DNA from: Candidatus Limnocylindria bacterium
Lineage (GTDB): Bacteria; Chloroflexota; Limnocylindria; QHBO01
Assembly: GCA_030146365.1 (NCBI GenBank)
Contig: JASLBU010000284.1
Span: 1 to 6,851, forward strand
Direction: 5' to 3'
DNA: 6,851 bases
Shown here: positions 1 through 5,254 of the stretch, piece after piece
Numbering within the stretch: the stretch's first letter is position 1
Layout of the letters: the number at the start of each line of letters is the position of its first letter
Position numbers and translations under genes: made by a program
Notes under the pieces: generated by a model
What the model was told of the DNA's origin: nothing
The model's input: only the letters and a program-made list of their open reading frames with translations
Database searches by the model: none

Positions 1-1
1 A

Positions 2-226
2 ATCCTCTTCCTGCGCAGCAAGGCGACGTCCGCGGCGGCGGCCGGGCTGCCGGTGGAGGCACAGCTCCGTGAGGCGCCTTATCACCGGCTGGTGACGTTC
101 GCCTCCGAGCTGGTCGTGGACGGCGGCCGGGTGCATGCCCCCGACGACGAGGAGGCGCTGGCCGCGCTCAGCGGCCTGCCCCTGGCGGAAGTGGTGGACA
201 GCCTGCGGGGCATCGCCACCCCCTGA
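2..226 (+). CDS. C-terminal part of an unrecognised protein (5' end outside window)
   Basis: An open frame enters at base 2 and runs 74 codons to TGA at 224-226. The product is Ala/Leu/Val-rich with acidic residues, including VVDGGRVHAPDDEEAL and ending LAEVVDSLRGIATP. Third positions are strongly G/C, as expected for coding DNA here, and the other frames are less protein-like. No family is recognised and no start is visible. The tail looks like a soluble alpha/beta domain end rather than a membrane segment. A short hairpin followed by a T-run at 361-379 could terminate it. The minus-strand ORF opposite (82-270) is a shadow. Confidence 0.6.
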   Translation: MLFLRSKATSAAAAGLPVEAQLREAPYHRLVTFASELVVDGGRVHAPDDEEALAALSGLPLAEVVDSLRGIATP

Positions 227-360
227 CCCTCAGACCTGCCGCATCGGCTCCACGGCAGTGCCGGACGCAACGCCGAGCCGGTGGCGCCTGGCGTGCCGCA
301 TGCCGCGAGCTACGAGCAGGATCAAGAGCGCCGTCATTCGTCGCACGGGGCGGAGCATAC

Positions 361-379
361 GCCGCCTTCGGCTATTTTT
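361..379 (+). terminator. weak hairpin plus T-run after the first gene
   Basis: GCCG (361-364) pairs with CGGC (369-372) around a CCTT loop and is followed directly by TATTTTT (373-379). The stem is only 4 bp, but this is the only T-run of this kind in the first kilobase, and it lies about 135 nt after the upstream stop. A second small stem (381-385 with 389-393) follows. The rest of 227-418 shows no gene. Confidence 0.3.
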
Positions 380-418
380 CGCCGCGATGCGGCCGCCGCG
401 CTTCCGTACTGCAAGGAC

Positions 419-751
419 CTACGGCGGCCGCACCCAATCCTCCGGGACTGCCCCCCAGTTTGTATCGGACCCCTCGTTGGGAATGTGGCACCACCAGCGG
501 TCCGGCTCGCTCGGCTCGAGCATCACCCCGACGTAAATGGCGCCGGGGACGAGATCTGGAAGGGCCTCCGGCCACAGCCCGAACTGGTCAGGTGTGCCGA
601 ATCCTGCCCACTCGAGCGGTACGTCGGGGTCAAAGCCCCTGCAATTGGGATGTGGTTCCCCGTAGGAGGTCCAGGGCACCAGGCCGCAGCCACTCACCGC
701 GATGAGGGTCGCTACAGCAGAAAACCAGCGAGCACGCACGCCACCGAGCAT
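419..751 (-). CDS. small secreted lipoprotein, unknown family
   Basis: A 110-residue protein begins with a short basic n-region (residues 1-8, MLGGVRAR), a hydrophobic core, and the lipobox V-S-G-C with the lipidated Cys at residue 22. It should therefore be exported by Sec, processed by signal peptidase II and anchored on the outer face of the membrane. The mature part is rich in Trp and Pro, with two further Cys (in NCRGFD and WWCHIP) that could form a disulfide, and it ends near NWGAVPEDWVRPP. No family is recognised. The frame is open further upstream to 946, but starting there would bury the signal peptide deep inside the protein, so the ATG at 749-751 is chosen. There is no clear Shine-Dalgarno. 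An AT-rich AAATATT lies about 10 nt upstream and may be a -10 box, giving a very short or no leader. The gene is divergent from the 840 region. Confidence 0.72.
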   Translation of the reverse strand: MLGGVRARWFSAVATLIAVSGCGLVPWTSYGEPHPNCRGFDPDVPLEWAGFGTPDQFGLWPEALPDLVPGAIYVGVMLEPSEPDRWWCHIPNEGSDTNWGAVPEDWVRPP

Positions 752-797
752 ACCGCCCGGAATATTTCTCGCGGATAAGAGGGCCGGGGTCATGCGA

Positions 798-825
798 GAG
801 GGGTTGACCCCGTGGGCGACCCCTC
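798..825. promoter_or_regulatory. 7-bp inverted repeat in a divergent intergenic region
   Basis: GAGGGGT (798-804) and ACCCCTC (819-825) are perfect inverted arms around a 14-nt spacer. The element sits between the minus-strand lipoprotein start (751) and the + strand fragment at 840, where a shared operator would be expected. It could equally be a chance GC-rich palindrome. Confidence 0.3.
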
Positions 826-839
826 CCCCCGGTGCGGCC

Positions 840-1046
840 ATGATCGCCCGTCCCTGCTCGGGTTGCGGACGGCTCATCGCTCGCGGACCTCGTTGTCCTC
901 GATGCACCAAGCAGCGCGACGCCGAACGCCGAGCAGCACGAGGCACGACAGCGGAGCGTGGCTATGGCAGCGCGTGGCAGCGCCTGAGCGCTCGTCAGCG
1001 CCTCGAGGTCCCGTGGGAAGTACGCTGTGCCTCCGGAGCCACATTC
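840..1046 (+). pseudogene. truncated HNH-endonuclease-like N-terminus, joined in frame to a lipoprotein
   Basis: From ATG 840 the frame encodes MIARPCSGCGRLI, then CPRCTKQRDAERRAARGTT, then ERGYGSAWQRLSARQRL. Two CxxC pairs followed by RGYG..WQ.LR resembles the N-terminal part of small phage-type HNH nucleases, where a zinc knuckle precedes the RGY..W..L helix. The catalytic half (the D-H-I and H..N motifs) is absent. After about 60 residues the sequence changes character and, with no stop, continues into the lipoprotein signal peptide at 1059. I read this as the remnant of a mobile HNH gene cut at its 3' end. It might instead be a short zinc-binding leader of the lipoprotein gene, but an internal signal peptide makes a functional fusion unlikely. 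No convincing ribosome site precedes ATG 840. Confidence 0.5.
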
Positions 1047-1058
1047 ATGGTGGGCGTC

Positions 1059-1535
1059 ATGCCGTCCGAGTTGCGACCCGCCCGTCGCCTGGCGTTCGCC
1101 TGCCTCCCGCTATTGCTCAGCGCGTGCGGGACAATGGAGGACTCGTCACCGACGGCCAGCCGGCAGGCTCAGCCGCCTCCCACCGCCAGCGCCACACCTG
1201 CGGCAGACTCCTCAGCTGCCACCGCGACGCCTGTCCCGACGCCTGCTTCGACCGCCACGCCGGCTCCGACGCCTGCGACCTCGTTCGGAGGCGGAATCCA
1301 GGTGGTCGGCACTGACATCCAGCCCGGCACCTATCAGTCGTCGAGGGACCCATCCGGGGGCGGCGAACTGGGGGGCATCGACGTCTGCTACTGGGAGCGC
1401 CTCGCGGGTCTGAGCGGCGACGTCGGCGACATCATCGTCAGCGACCTCACCGAGGGGCGAGCCACCGTGGCCATCGCGCCGGGCGACCTGGCCTTCAACA
1501 GCCTGGGCTGCGGCACGTGGACCCAGCTGCCATGA
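1059..1535 (+). CDS. lipoprotein with Pro/Thr linker and secreted CYW...GCGTW domain
   Basis: This 158-residue protein starts with n-region MPSELRPARR, a hydrophobic core and lipobox L-S-A-C (Cys23), so it is predicted to be lipid-anchored outside the cell. Residues ~25-75 form a low-complexity Ala/Thr/Pro/Ser linker with repeated PTPA-like units, a cell-wall-spanning type of linker. Residues ~76-158 form a compact domain: VGTDIQPGTYQSS, then CYWERLAGLSGD, then DIIVSDL, and a closing FNSLGCGTWTQLP. The order 'DI.PGTY ... CYW.RL.G ... GCG.W' matches a small beta-rich domain of unknown function that I recall from exported actinobacterial and Chloroflexota proteins, with one conserved Cys pair. 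ATG 1059 is preceded by a weak GGTGGG; ATG 1047 is an alternative. A strong hairpin (1551-1583) follows the stop. Confidence 0.78.
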   Translation: MPSELRPARRLAFACLPLLLSACGTMEDSSPTASRQAQPPPTASATPAADSSAATATPVPTPASTATPAPTPATSFGGGIQVVGTDIQPGTYQSSRDPSGGGELGGIDVCYWERLAGLSGDVGDIIVSDLTEGRATVAIAPGDLAFNSLGCGTWTQLP

Positions 1536-1550
1536 ATTAGCATCCGTCGG

Positions 1551-1589
1551 AGCCGCCGCGATGCCGCAGGGTGCGCGGCGGCTTCTCTA
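1551..1589 (+). terminator. hairpin terminator, copy 1 of an interspersed repeat
   Basis: AGCCGCCGCG (1551-1560) pairs perfectly over 10 bp with CGCGGCGGCT (1574-1583) around a 13-nt loop, followed by pyrimidine-rich TCTCTA. It begins 15 nt after the lipoprotein stop. The same arms recur at 2997, 4288, 4610 and 5255. Confidence 0.65.
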
Positions 1590-1591
1590 AT

Positions 1592-1627
1592 GCCATAGCG
1601 CACGGTTCGCCCCGGCCAGTCCCACCG
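1592..1627. repeat. degenerate 36-bp repeat, left copy flanking the DUF1579-like gene
   Basis: This stretch aligns without gaps to 2271-2306, with 26 of 36 bases identical, and both share the core TCGCCCCGGC. Each copy lies just after a hairpin terminator. The function is unknown. Confidence 0.35.
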
Positions 1628-1729
1628 CACTTCCGCAGGCGTGGCCATCTTCGGCGCAGTCGTAACCTGACCGCGCCTGACTACATTTGGTGCTTCGACC
1701 AGCGAGAACCTGATACGCGGAGAGGAGTC

Positions 1730-2254
1730 ATGGACCCGCAGCCCTTCCTCGCAGCCCTGCCCGCCGCCGGACCACACCCGGACCACGCGCAAGAACTCAT
1801 GCTCTTCGGACGTTTTATCGGCGAGTGGCGCGTCCGAATCCACATGATCCAGGACGGAGAGATCCGGTACGACGAGGAGGGGTTCTGGTCGTTCGCGTGG
1901 GTCCTCGACGGTCGTGCCATCCAGGACGTGCTGGTCGCTCCGAGCTACGCGACGAAGAGCGATGCGATAGGCGAGCGCAGCATCGGCACCACCGTCCGTT
2001 TCTTCAATCCCGCGACGGAAGAATGGGACGTAGTTTGGTTCGGGACGACCACGGGCGTCGTGGCGCGGCTGACCGGGCGAGCCGTTGAGGATGAAATCTG
2101 GCTCGAGGCCGAGGACGATGGCCTTCACTTTCGCTGGGTCTTCACCGACATCACTGACGACGCTTTCCATTGGAGAGGGATGGCGTCAGAGGACCCGAGC
2201 GGCACATGGACACTCCTGCAGGAGATGTTCGCTAAGCGGGGCGGCTCGGTGTAG
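1730..2254 (+). CDS. DUF1579-like lipocalin-type protein
   Basis: The 174-residue soluble protein has no signal peptide or membrane helix. After an N-terminal helix (PFLAALPAAG...HAQELMLFGRF), it shows FIGEW at ~27-31, EGFWSFAWVLDGRAIQDV at ~46-63, GTTVRFFNPATEEWDVVWF at ~85-103, and later DGLHFRWVFTDIT and GTWTLLQEM. Alternating aromatic beta strands built around 'GEW', 'WVLDGRA.QDV' and 'GTT.RF..P....W...W' are typical of DUF1579/lipocalin-like small beta-barrel proteins, whose ligand is generally unknown. The start is ATG 1730, preceded by a good Shine-Dalgarno AGAGGAG two nt upstream; the longer frame to 1571 runs through a terminator hairpin and is rejected. The gene appears monocistronic, with hairpins before it (1551-1583) and across its stop (2243-2261). 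Confidence 0.7.
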   Translation: MDPQPFLAALPAAGPHPDHAQELMLFGRFIGEWRVRIHMIQDGEIRYDEEGFWSFAWVLDGRAIQDVLVAPSYATKSDAIGERSIGTTVRFFNPATEEWDVVWFGTTTGVVARLTGRAVEDEIWLEAEDDGLHFRWVFTDITDDAFHWRGMASEDPSGTWTLLQEMFAKRGGSV

Positions 2255-2268
2255 GCGAGCCTCTTCTA
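2243..2268 (+). terminator. hairpin overlapping the stop of the DUF1579-like gene
   Basis: GGCTCG (2243-2248) pairs with CGAGCC (2256-2261) around a 7-nt loop that contains the TAG stop, followed by TCTTCTA. Stem and pyrimidine tail resemble the other terminators here, although the stem is only 6 bp. Confidence 0.45.
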
Positions 2269-2270
2269 TC

Positions 2271-2306
2271 GCCATTCGATATGGCTCGCCCCGGCTGGTC
2301 GCACCG
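2271..2306. repeat. degenerate 36-bp repeat, right copy
   Basis: Partner of 1592-1627, aligned without gaps with 26 of 36 identities. It begins 10 nt after the 2243-2261 hairpin. Confidence 0.35.
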
Positions 2307-2360
2307 TGATTGGAAAGCGTGTGGGACGACGACGCGGGCAAGCGCCACCGCGACGCCGCT

Positions 2361-2366
2361 TACGAT
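2361..2366 (+). promoter_or_regulatory. -10-like TACGAT, 6 nt before a GTG start
   Basis: TACGAT fits the TAnnnT -10 pattern and lies exactly 6 nt before GTG 2373, as in leaderless genes. There is no Shine-Dalgarno and no clear -35. The same spacing recurs at 4356, 4688 and 6012. Confidence 0.45.
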
Positions 2367-2372
2367 GGTGAG

Positions 2373-2948
2373 GTGACAGCCACGTTCGAGCTTGAGATCA
2401 CCGACCAGCATTGGCTTGGCGAACCGCACGAGCAGTCTCATGACGGCTGCTCACATGGTGGAATCCGCGCTGTCATCGCCGGCACGGTCGTGACTTCCGA
2501 AGACACCGAATACGGGATCAGTCAGTCGGCGCTGTCCCTCCTTCGAACGCTCGAGCAGGACCACAGCCCTGCCGAGCCGGTCAGCGGCGGGTACTTGCTC
2601 TGCCACGGCTGCGGCTACCCGAGCCACTTCGGCTGCGGGAACTTCGGCACCGACTGGGTCGTTCATCACGACGACGGGATGGTGCTACTCAGCCAGCCCA
2701 GTCACTTCGACGCCCAGGCGGGCGAGACTAAGTTCGATGTCCGGGCCGCTGTGCCCATCGCCGACTACCGCCGACAGGTCCTCGCGTTTGCCGAAGTGGC
2801 CCGCGCCTTCTACCTGGCTGCAGGGCCACGCCAAATCGAGGGGTGGGAGCAGGTGCTTCACCACAAGTTGTGGAGGGAGTTTGACAGTCGTCTCCTGCGG
2901 CCGGCGGCTGACGTCCGGGCAGAGGCCGATGGGGCGCGAGCAACCTGA
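2373..2948 (+). CDS. conserved hypothetical protein (SHGGIR / CHGCG family)
   Basis: The 191-residue soluble protein begins VTATFELEITDQHW, followed by CSHGGIRAVIAG at ~29-40, YGISQSALSLLRTLEQDH at ~50-67, LLCHGCGYPSHFGCGNFGTDW at ~77-97, a beta-rich middle, and a helical C-terminus YRRQVLAFAEVARAFY...WREFDSRL. The order 'HGGIR..I.G, YGISESAL.LLRTL..DH, GCG....GC..G.DW, Y..QV..FA..ARAF' matches a widespread family that I remember only as hypothetical. Its small acidic design is reminiscent of immunity-type proteins, which is a guess. Four Cys cluster at ~79-90 and might bind a metal. The frame could start at TTG 2310, but GTG 2373 is chosen because TACGAT lies 6 nt upstream and the extra N-terminus is low quality. 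A strong terminator (2997-3036) follows. Confidence 0.68.
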   Translation: MTATFELEITDQHWLGEPHEQSHDGCSHGGIRAVIAGTVVTSEDTEYGISQSALSLLRTLEQDHSPAEPVSGGYLLCHGCGYPSHFGCGNFGTDWVVHHDDGMVLLSQPSHFDAQAGETKFDVRAAVPIADYRRQVLAFAEVARAFYLAAGPRQIEGWEQVLHHKLWREFDSRLLRPAADVRAEADGARAT

Positions 2949-2996
2949 CAGTGACGCAAGCCGCCAGCAAGCGACCCTCAATAGCGTCCCTAAAAG

Positions 2997-3042
2997 AGCC
3001 GCCGCGATCCCGCACGGTGCAGCGGACGCGGCGGCTTCTCTA
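2997..3042 (+). terminator. hairpin terminator, copy 2 of the interspersed repeat
   Basis: AGCCGCCGCG (2997-3006) pairs perfectly with CGCGGCGGCT (3027-3036), followed by TCTCTA. The 20-nt loop includes the shared ATCCCGCACGGTGCAGCGG segment. It ends the 2373-2948 gene and also faces the 3' end of the convergent heliorhodopsin gene. Confidence 0.7.
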
Positions 3043-3063
3043 TGCAACTTGCCTAGTTGACGT

Positions 3064-3095
3064 CGGCGAGCCGCTTTTCGGCGGGCGGCTCGCTG
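3064..3095 (-). terminator. hairpin downstream of the heliorhodopsin gene
   Basis: GCGAGCCGC (3066-3074) and GCGGCTCGC (3085-3093) form a perfect 9-bp stem with a 10-nt loop, extendable by a wobble and a C-G pair. It lies about 38 nt beyond the minus-strand stop. There is no T-run on the minus side, so termination is likely but not certain; it could act from both directions together with 2997-3036. Confidence 0.5.
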
Positions 3096-3106
3096 CCCAC
3101 TTGTCC

Positions 3107-3132
3107 TGAGGTCGGCGGCTGAGGTCGGCGGC
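3107..3132. repeat. perfect 13-bp tandem duplication abutting the heliorhodopsin stop
   Basis: TGAGGTCGGCGGC occurs at 3107-3119 and again at 3120-3132. The second copy touches the stop codon of the minus-strand gene (3133-3135). This looks like a recent slippage duplication in the 3' untranslated region. Confidence 0.7.
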
Positions 3133-3885
3133 TTAGCTCGCGACGAGAGTGTTCGCGAACACCTGCCACGCCAGCGCCGACTTCGCGACCAGGCTCAGCC
3201 CCACGTACACCGCCTCGCCGAAGAGGTAGCTCCGCCACCGGCCGACCTGCCGATACTGCAGCACCTGGTTCAGCGCGAACGAGTTGTAGAAGATGAACAG
3301 CGACACGAAGATGGCGTACACGAAGGCCGGCGGTTCCGCGGACGCACCCGGGCCCCAGAGATAGATGCCGATGGCCGCCCACGGCACGATCCCGGCAATG
3401 CAGCCGAATACGAACGGCCACCATCGCGCCCGTCCGGGCTCCTCGTAACGCTCCTGCAGCCAGCCGAACAGGATCATCGAGGCATTCACCCCGAACAGCG
3501 CGACGAGGGCGGCCACGTCCGCGATGCCCGTGATCATCGCGATGAGGACGATCATCAGCGAGGAGCTGAACGCGTACTCGACCCAGCGCTGCTCATTGCG
3601 ATGCGCGGCCAGGTCGCGTCCGTACTTGCCCCATCCGGGTCCGGCAACGATGAAGTGGGCCGCGGCGGAGAGGAAGAGGAAGGCGGCCACCGCCGGCCCG
3701 AGCGGCAGGGTAAAGAGCTCCTCCGTCTGCGCGGGCGTCCCCGGCGGTCCCTCCATGAACGCCGCCGTCACTGGCAGCGCGAAGTCGTTCGAGAGAAGCA
3801 CCACGGCGATCCCCTGGATCGCGTGCAGCAGGCCCATGCCAGCGTTGTAGAGGCGCAGCCGTCCCGTCGCTCGGTCGGTGTCCAT
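3133..3885 (-). CDS. heliorhodopsin
   Basis: A complete 250-residue, seven-helix retinal protein that closely resembles the type heliorhodopsin 48C12 (about 253 residues) along its length. Shared blocks include LSNDFALPVT (31-40), MEGPPGT (44-50), AHFIV (76-80), RWVEYAFSSS (100-109), MIVLIAMITGIADV, FGVNASMILFGWLQERY (131-147), FGCIAGIVPW (160-169), FYNSFAL (199-205) and SLVAKSALAWQVF (231-243). Lys235 is the retinal Schiff-base lysine (K241 in 48C12). Glu103 is the counterion (E107), His21 and His77 correspond to H23 and H80, and Ser231 corresponds to S237. Heliorhodopsins sit in the membrane inverted, with the N-terminus inside, do not pump ions, have a slow photocycle and are thought to be sensory or regulatory. 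ATG 3885 is chosen for its GGAGG Shine-Dalgarno 8 nt upstream and the family length. ATG 3903 is an alternative. TACCCT (minus strand, 3918-3913) may be the -10. No retinal-synthesis gene is in the window. Confidence 0.97.
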   Translation of the reverse strand: MDTDRATGRLRLYNAGMGLLHAIQGIAVVLLSNDFALPVTAAFMEGPPGTPAQTEELFTLPLGPAVAAFLFLSAAAHFIVAGPGWGKYGRDLAAHRNEQRWVEYAFSSSLMIVLIAMITGIADVAALVALFGVNASMILFGWLQERYEEPGRARWWPFVFGCIAGIVPWAAIGIYLWGPGASAEPPAFVYAIFVSLFIFYNSFALNQVLQYRQVGRWRSYLFGEAVYVGLSLVAKSALAWQVFANTLVAS

Positions 3886-3888
3886 CCG

Positions 3889-3918
3889 GTAGGCCTCCGG
3901 CATATGTGTGACAGGGTA
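3889..3918 (-). promoter_or_regulatory. probable -10 box and Shine-Dalgarno of the heliorhodopsin gene
   Basis: On the minus strand, TACCCT at 3918-3913 is followed by about 27 nt to ATG 3885, and GGAGG lies 8 nt before that ATG. A transcript starting near 3905 would have a ~20-nt leader containing the Shine-Dalgarno. No convincing -35 is seen. Confidence 0.4.
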
Positions 3919-3977
3919 CGTCGAAGCCGTACCACTGGGCCAGAGCGAACGTCTCACGCGACGGTACGGGCGGCCCC

Positions 3978-4118
3978 GTGCACGACACGAACCGCTCGGG
4001 CTGGTGGGTTCTCATCGCCCTGATCGCGCTCATCGGCATCATCATTCTGATCGTCTGGTGGGCCAGCGCCGGGGAACCCCATGCGAACCGGTTCGATCGG
4101 CCGCAGTCGGCACCTTGA
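3978..4118 (+). CDS. DUF805-like C-terminal membrane segment (46 aa, probable remnant)
   Basis: The frame reads VHDTNRSGWW, then a hydrophobic helix VLIALIALIGIIILIVWW, then a polar tail ASAGEPHANRFD. 'HDT.RSGWW..I..IP.IG...L' followed by 'G....NRFG' is the hallmark of the last helix and tail of DUF805 (YhaH-like) inner-membrane proteins, which are normally about 110-150 residues with three to four helices. Here only the last helix is present. The frame continues upstream through WARANVSRDGTGGP to a stop at ~3908 with no ATG, so GTG 3978 is the only start and it lacks a Shine-Dalgarno. It is either a truncated gene or a real one-helix microprotein. Its TGA overlaps a TTG (CCTTGA) in the frame of the next zinc ribbon. 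It is divergent from the heliorhodopsin, about 90 nt away. Confidence 0.6.
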   Translation: MHDTNRSGWWVLIALIALIGIIILIVWWASAGEPHANRFDRPQSAP

Positions 4119-4171
4119 CTGACGGATTGCCTCCGGCGCCCGCGGCTGCGGGGAGGTCGGAGTCGGCACGC

Positions 4172-4279
4172 ATGGACTGCCCCCGGTGTGGCGAAAGCAT
4201 CGCGGCCTCGGCCCAGGTGTGCCGGTTCTGTGGCCTTGAGTTCCCAGTAGCGGGGTCGGGATCAACCGAATCGCGCTGA
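4172..4279 (+). CDS. 35-residue zinc-ribbon microprotein
   Basis: The product begins MDCPRCGESIAASAQVCRFCG, a textbook treble-clef zinc ribbon: CPxCG, about 10 residues, CRxCG, with Cys3, Cys6, Cys17 and Cys20 as ligands. A short Gly/Ser tail follows. Such ribbons usually sit at the N-terminus of bacterial membrane proteins, so a 35-residue stand-alone version is unusual. ATG 4172 has GGAG about 9 nt upstream. A start at TTG 4115 is also open (54 residues) and would overlap the stop of the DUF805-like ORF, allowing coupled translation. The gene is followed 9 nt later by a hairpin terminator. Its role is unknown: protein-protein contact or RNA/DNA binding are both possible. Confidence 0.7.
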   Translation: MDCPRCGESIAASAQVCRFCGLEFPVAGSGSTESR

Positions 4280-4287
4280 ATCCACGG

Positions 4288-4332
4288 AGCCGCCGCGATC
4301 CCGCACGGTGCAGCGGGCGCGGCGGCTTCCGT
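4288..4332 (+). terminator. hairpin terminator, copy 3 of the interspersed repeat
   Basis: AGCCGCCGCG (4288-4297) pairs perfectly with CGCGGCGGCT (4318-4327), followed by TCCGTT. The loop carries the ATCCCGCACGGTGCAGCGG core almost identical to copy 2. It ends the zinc-ribbon unit. Confidence 0.68.
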
Positions 4333-4355
4333 TCCGCTTGCGTTGACGCCGAGCG

Positions 4356-4361
4356 CACAAT
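4356..4361 (+). promoter_or_regulatory. -10-like CACAAT, 6 nt before ATG 4368
   Basis: CACAAT resembles a -10 hexamer and lies exactly 6 nt before ATG, with no Shine-Dalgarno between, so the transcript is probably leaderless. TTGACGCCG at 4343 recurs before ATG 6024, but it is too close to the hexamer to be its -35. Confidence 0.45.
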
Positions 4362-4367
4362 GTGTCC

Positions 4368-4574
4368 ATGACACAGCAACCCTGCGCCGCGTGTGGCCGC
4401 GAGACGGGACCGGGCTCCCAGCTCTTCGCTGACCGTCGGAGGGGTGTGGACCAGGATACTGGCGACCGGGTTTTGGTCTGCGCTTCTTGCGTAGATGACC
4501 GCGCTGCCCACGGTGACCGACCGTCGGATTCGCGCCTGGGGACGATCGAGCTGGCGGATACCTTCAACCGGTAA
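4368..4574 (+). CDS. small zinc-binding protein (CAACG ... CASC)
   Basis: The 68-residue soluble protein begins MTQQPCAACGRETGPGSQLF, with Cys6 and Cys9, and has a second pair CASC at Cys38 and Cys41, giving CxxC-x28-CxxC. This is a zinc-ribbon arrangement similar to small bacterial proteins where the first knuckle 'C.ACGRE' resembles a rubredoxin-type turn. The C-terminus is polar (SRLGTIELADTFNR). ATG 4368 is chosen over GTG 4362 because CACAAT lies 6 nt upstream. It stands alone between hairpin copy 3 and truncated copy 4. No partner or substrate can be named. Confidence 0.68.
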   Translation: MTQQPCAACGRETGPGSQLFADRRRGVDQDTGDRVLVCASCVDDRAAHGDRPSDSRLGTIELADTFNR

Positions 4575-4605
4575 GCCGCCAGTAAGCGACACGTAGTACC
4601 GTCCA

Positions 4606-4625
4606 TCGGAGCCGCCGCGATCCCG
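4606..4625 (+). repeat. truncated copy 4 of the interspersed hairpin repeat
   Basis: The left arm AGCCGCCGCG (4610-4619) and the following ATCCCG match the other copies, but the right arm is missing. It can no longer form the 10-bp stem, so it is probably inactive as a terminator. It lies just downstream of the 4368-4574 gene. Confidence 0.6.
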
Positions 4626-4687
4626 GCAAGTAGTCCGCCGACTGTTCTAGACGGTCCGGAGGGTGCGTCCGGGGTAGCGGCGACCCC

Positions 4688-4693
4688 TAGGAT
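4688..4693 (+). promoter_or_regulatory. -10-like TAGGAT, 6 nt before ATG 4700
   Basis: TAGGAT fits TAnnnT and ends exactly 6 nt before ATG 4700, with no Shine-Dalgarno. This supports 4700 as the true start of the frameshifted membrane-anchored gene. Confidence 0.45.
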
Positions 4694-4699
4694 GAGCGC

Positions 4700-5223
4700 A
4701 TGGACAGCGGACGGCCAAGTCGTCGCATCACGAAATGGGCTGCAATCACGAGTGCCGGCATCCTTGTCGGTTGGCTGGGTTCATCTTCATTGCCGACCCT
4801 TGGCTGGGGGAGCTCGTCGAGGGAGTCGGCAGCGATGATTGCGGGCTCGAGCCGGTCGCCGCGTCCGCGATCACGCTCCACATCGGCGCATCGCCGGTCA
4901 TCGCGAGCTGTGGCTCGCGCGTACGCGTCAACGGCCTCGAGTACCACGTTGGGGTTGGGCGCTGGCTGGACGAGGATGCGCTGAAGCTTCGGGAGTACGC
5001 GCCGATCACCCACGCCAACGACACGCTGGTGGAGCCCATCGCGTTCGCGCTCCATGGGATCAATCCTGACGTGTTCCTCGTCATGCGCGGTGACGGCGTC
5101 GACGACCTTGGTCCAATGGGACCATTCATGGCCCTTTGGCGCGACCTGCCATCGGTGCCCCCCGCGCTCTGCCATTACGCAGATCCGAACGACCCGCAGT
5201 TCCCGAGTGAGTGCGACCCCTAG
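4700..5223 (+). CDS. membrane-anchored extracytoplasmic protein with apparent -1 frameshift
   Basis: From ATG 4700 the first frame gives MDSGRPSRRITKW followed by the start of a hydrophobic helix, AAITSAGILVGWLG. The coding character then moves to the -1 frame at about 4778-4783, giving FIFIADPWLGELVEG and onward to TAG at 5221-5223. Joined, this makes a 174-residue protein with one continuous helix (~13-34) and an outer domain containing ITLHIGASPVIASCGSRVRVNG, YHVGVGRWLDEDAL, GINPDVFLVMRGD and a Cys-containing C-terminus (LCHYADPNDPQFPSECDP). Four Cys in the outer part suggest disulfides. Without the shift, the first frame becomes Ser/Arg-rich junk, and the second has only an unlikely start (ATG 4735) with a Cys/His-rich beginning. 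The sequence at the switch (CTGGGTTCA) is not a classic slippery heptamer, so a mutation or a sequencing error is more likely than programmed shifting. The family is not recognised. Confidence 0.6.
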
Positions 5224-5254
5224 CGCGTCTTTCACGACACCGCGGCAAATGAAG

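Noticed and set aside
381..400. GCCGC-GAT-GCGGC hairpin as a minus-strand terminator for the 419-751 gene
   Set aside because: On the minus strand it is followed by A residues rather than T, so it does not fit an intrinsic terminator.
1388..2170. 260-codon minus-strand open frame
   Set aside because: It spans two well-supported + strand genes and a terminator between them; composition is that of a shadow frame.
3886..3957. Longer heliorhodopsin start
   Set aside because: The extra 24 residues have no match in the family, and a GGAGG site correctly placed for ATG 3885 argues for the shorter form.
3954..4592. 212-codon minus-strand open frame
   Set aside because: It covers the zinc ribbons and a hairpin repeat on the + strand. 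Its product is Arg/Pro/Thr-rich and has no recognisable motif or ribosome site.
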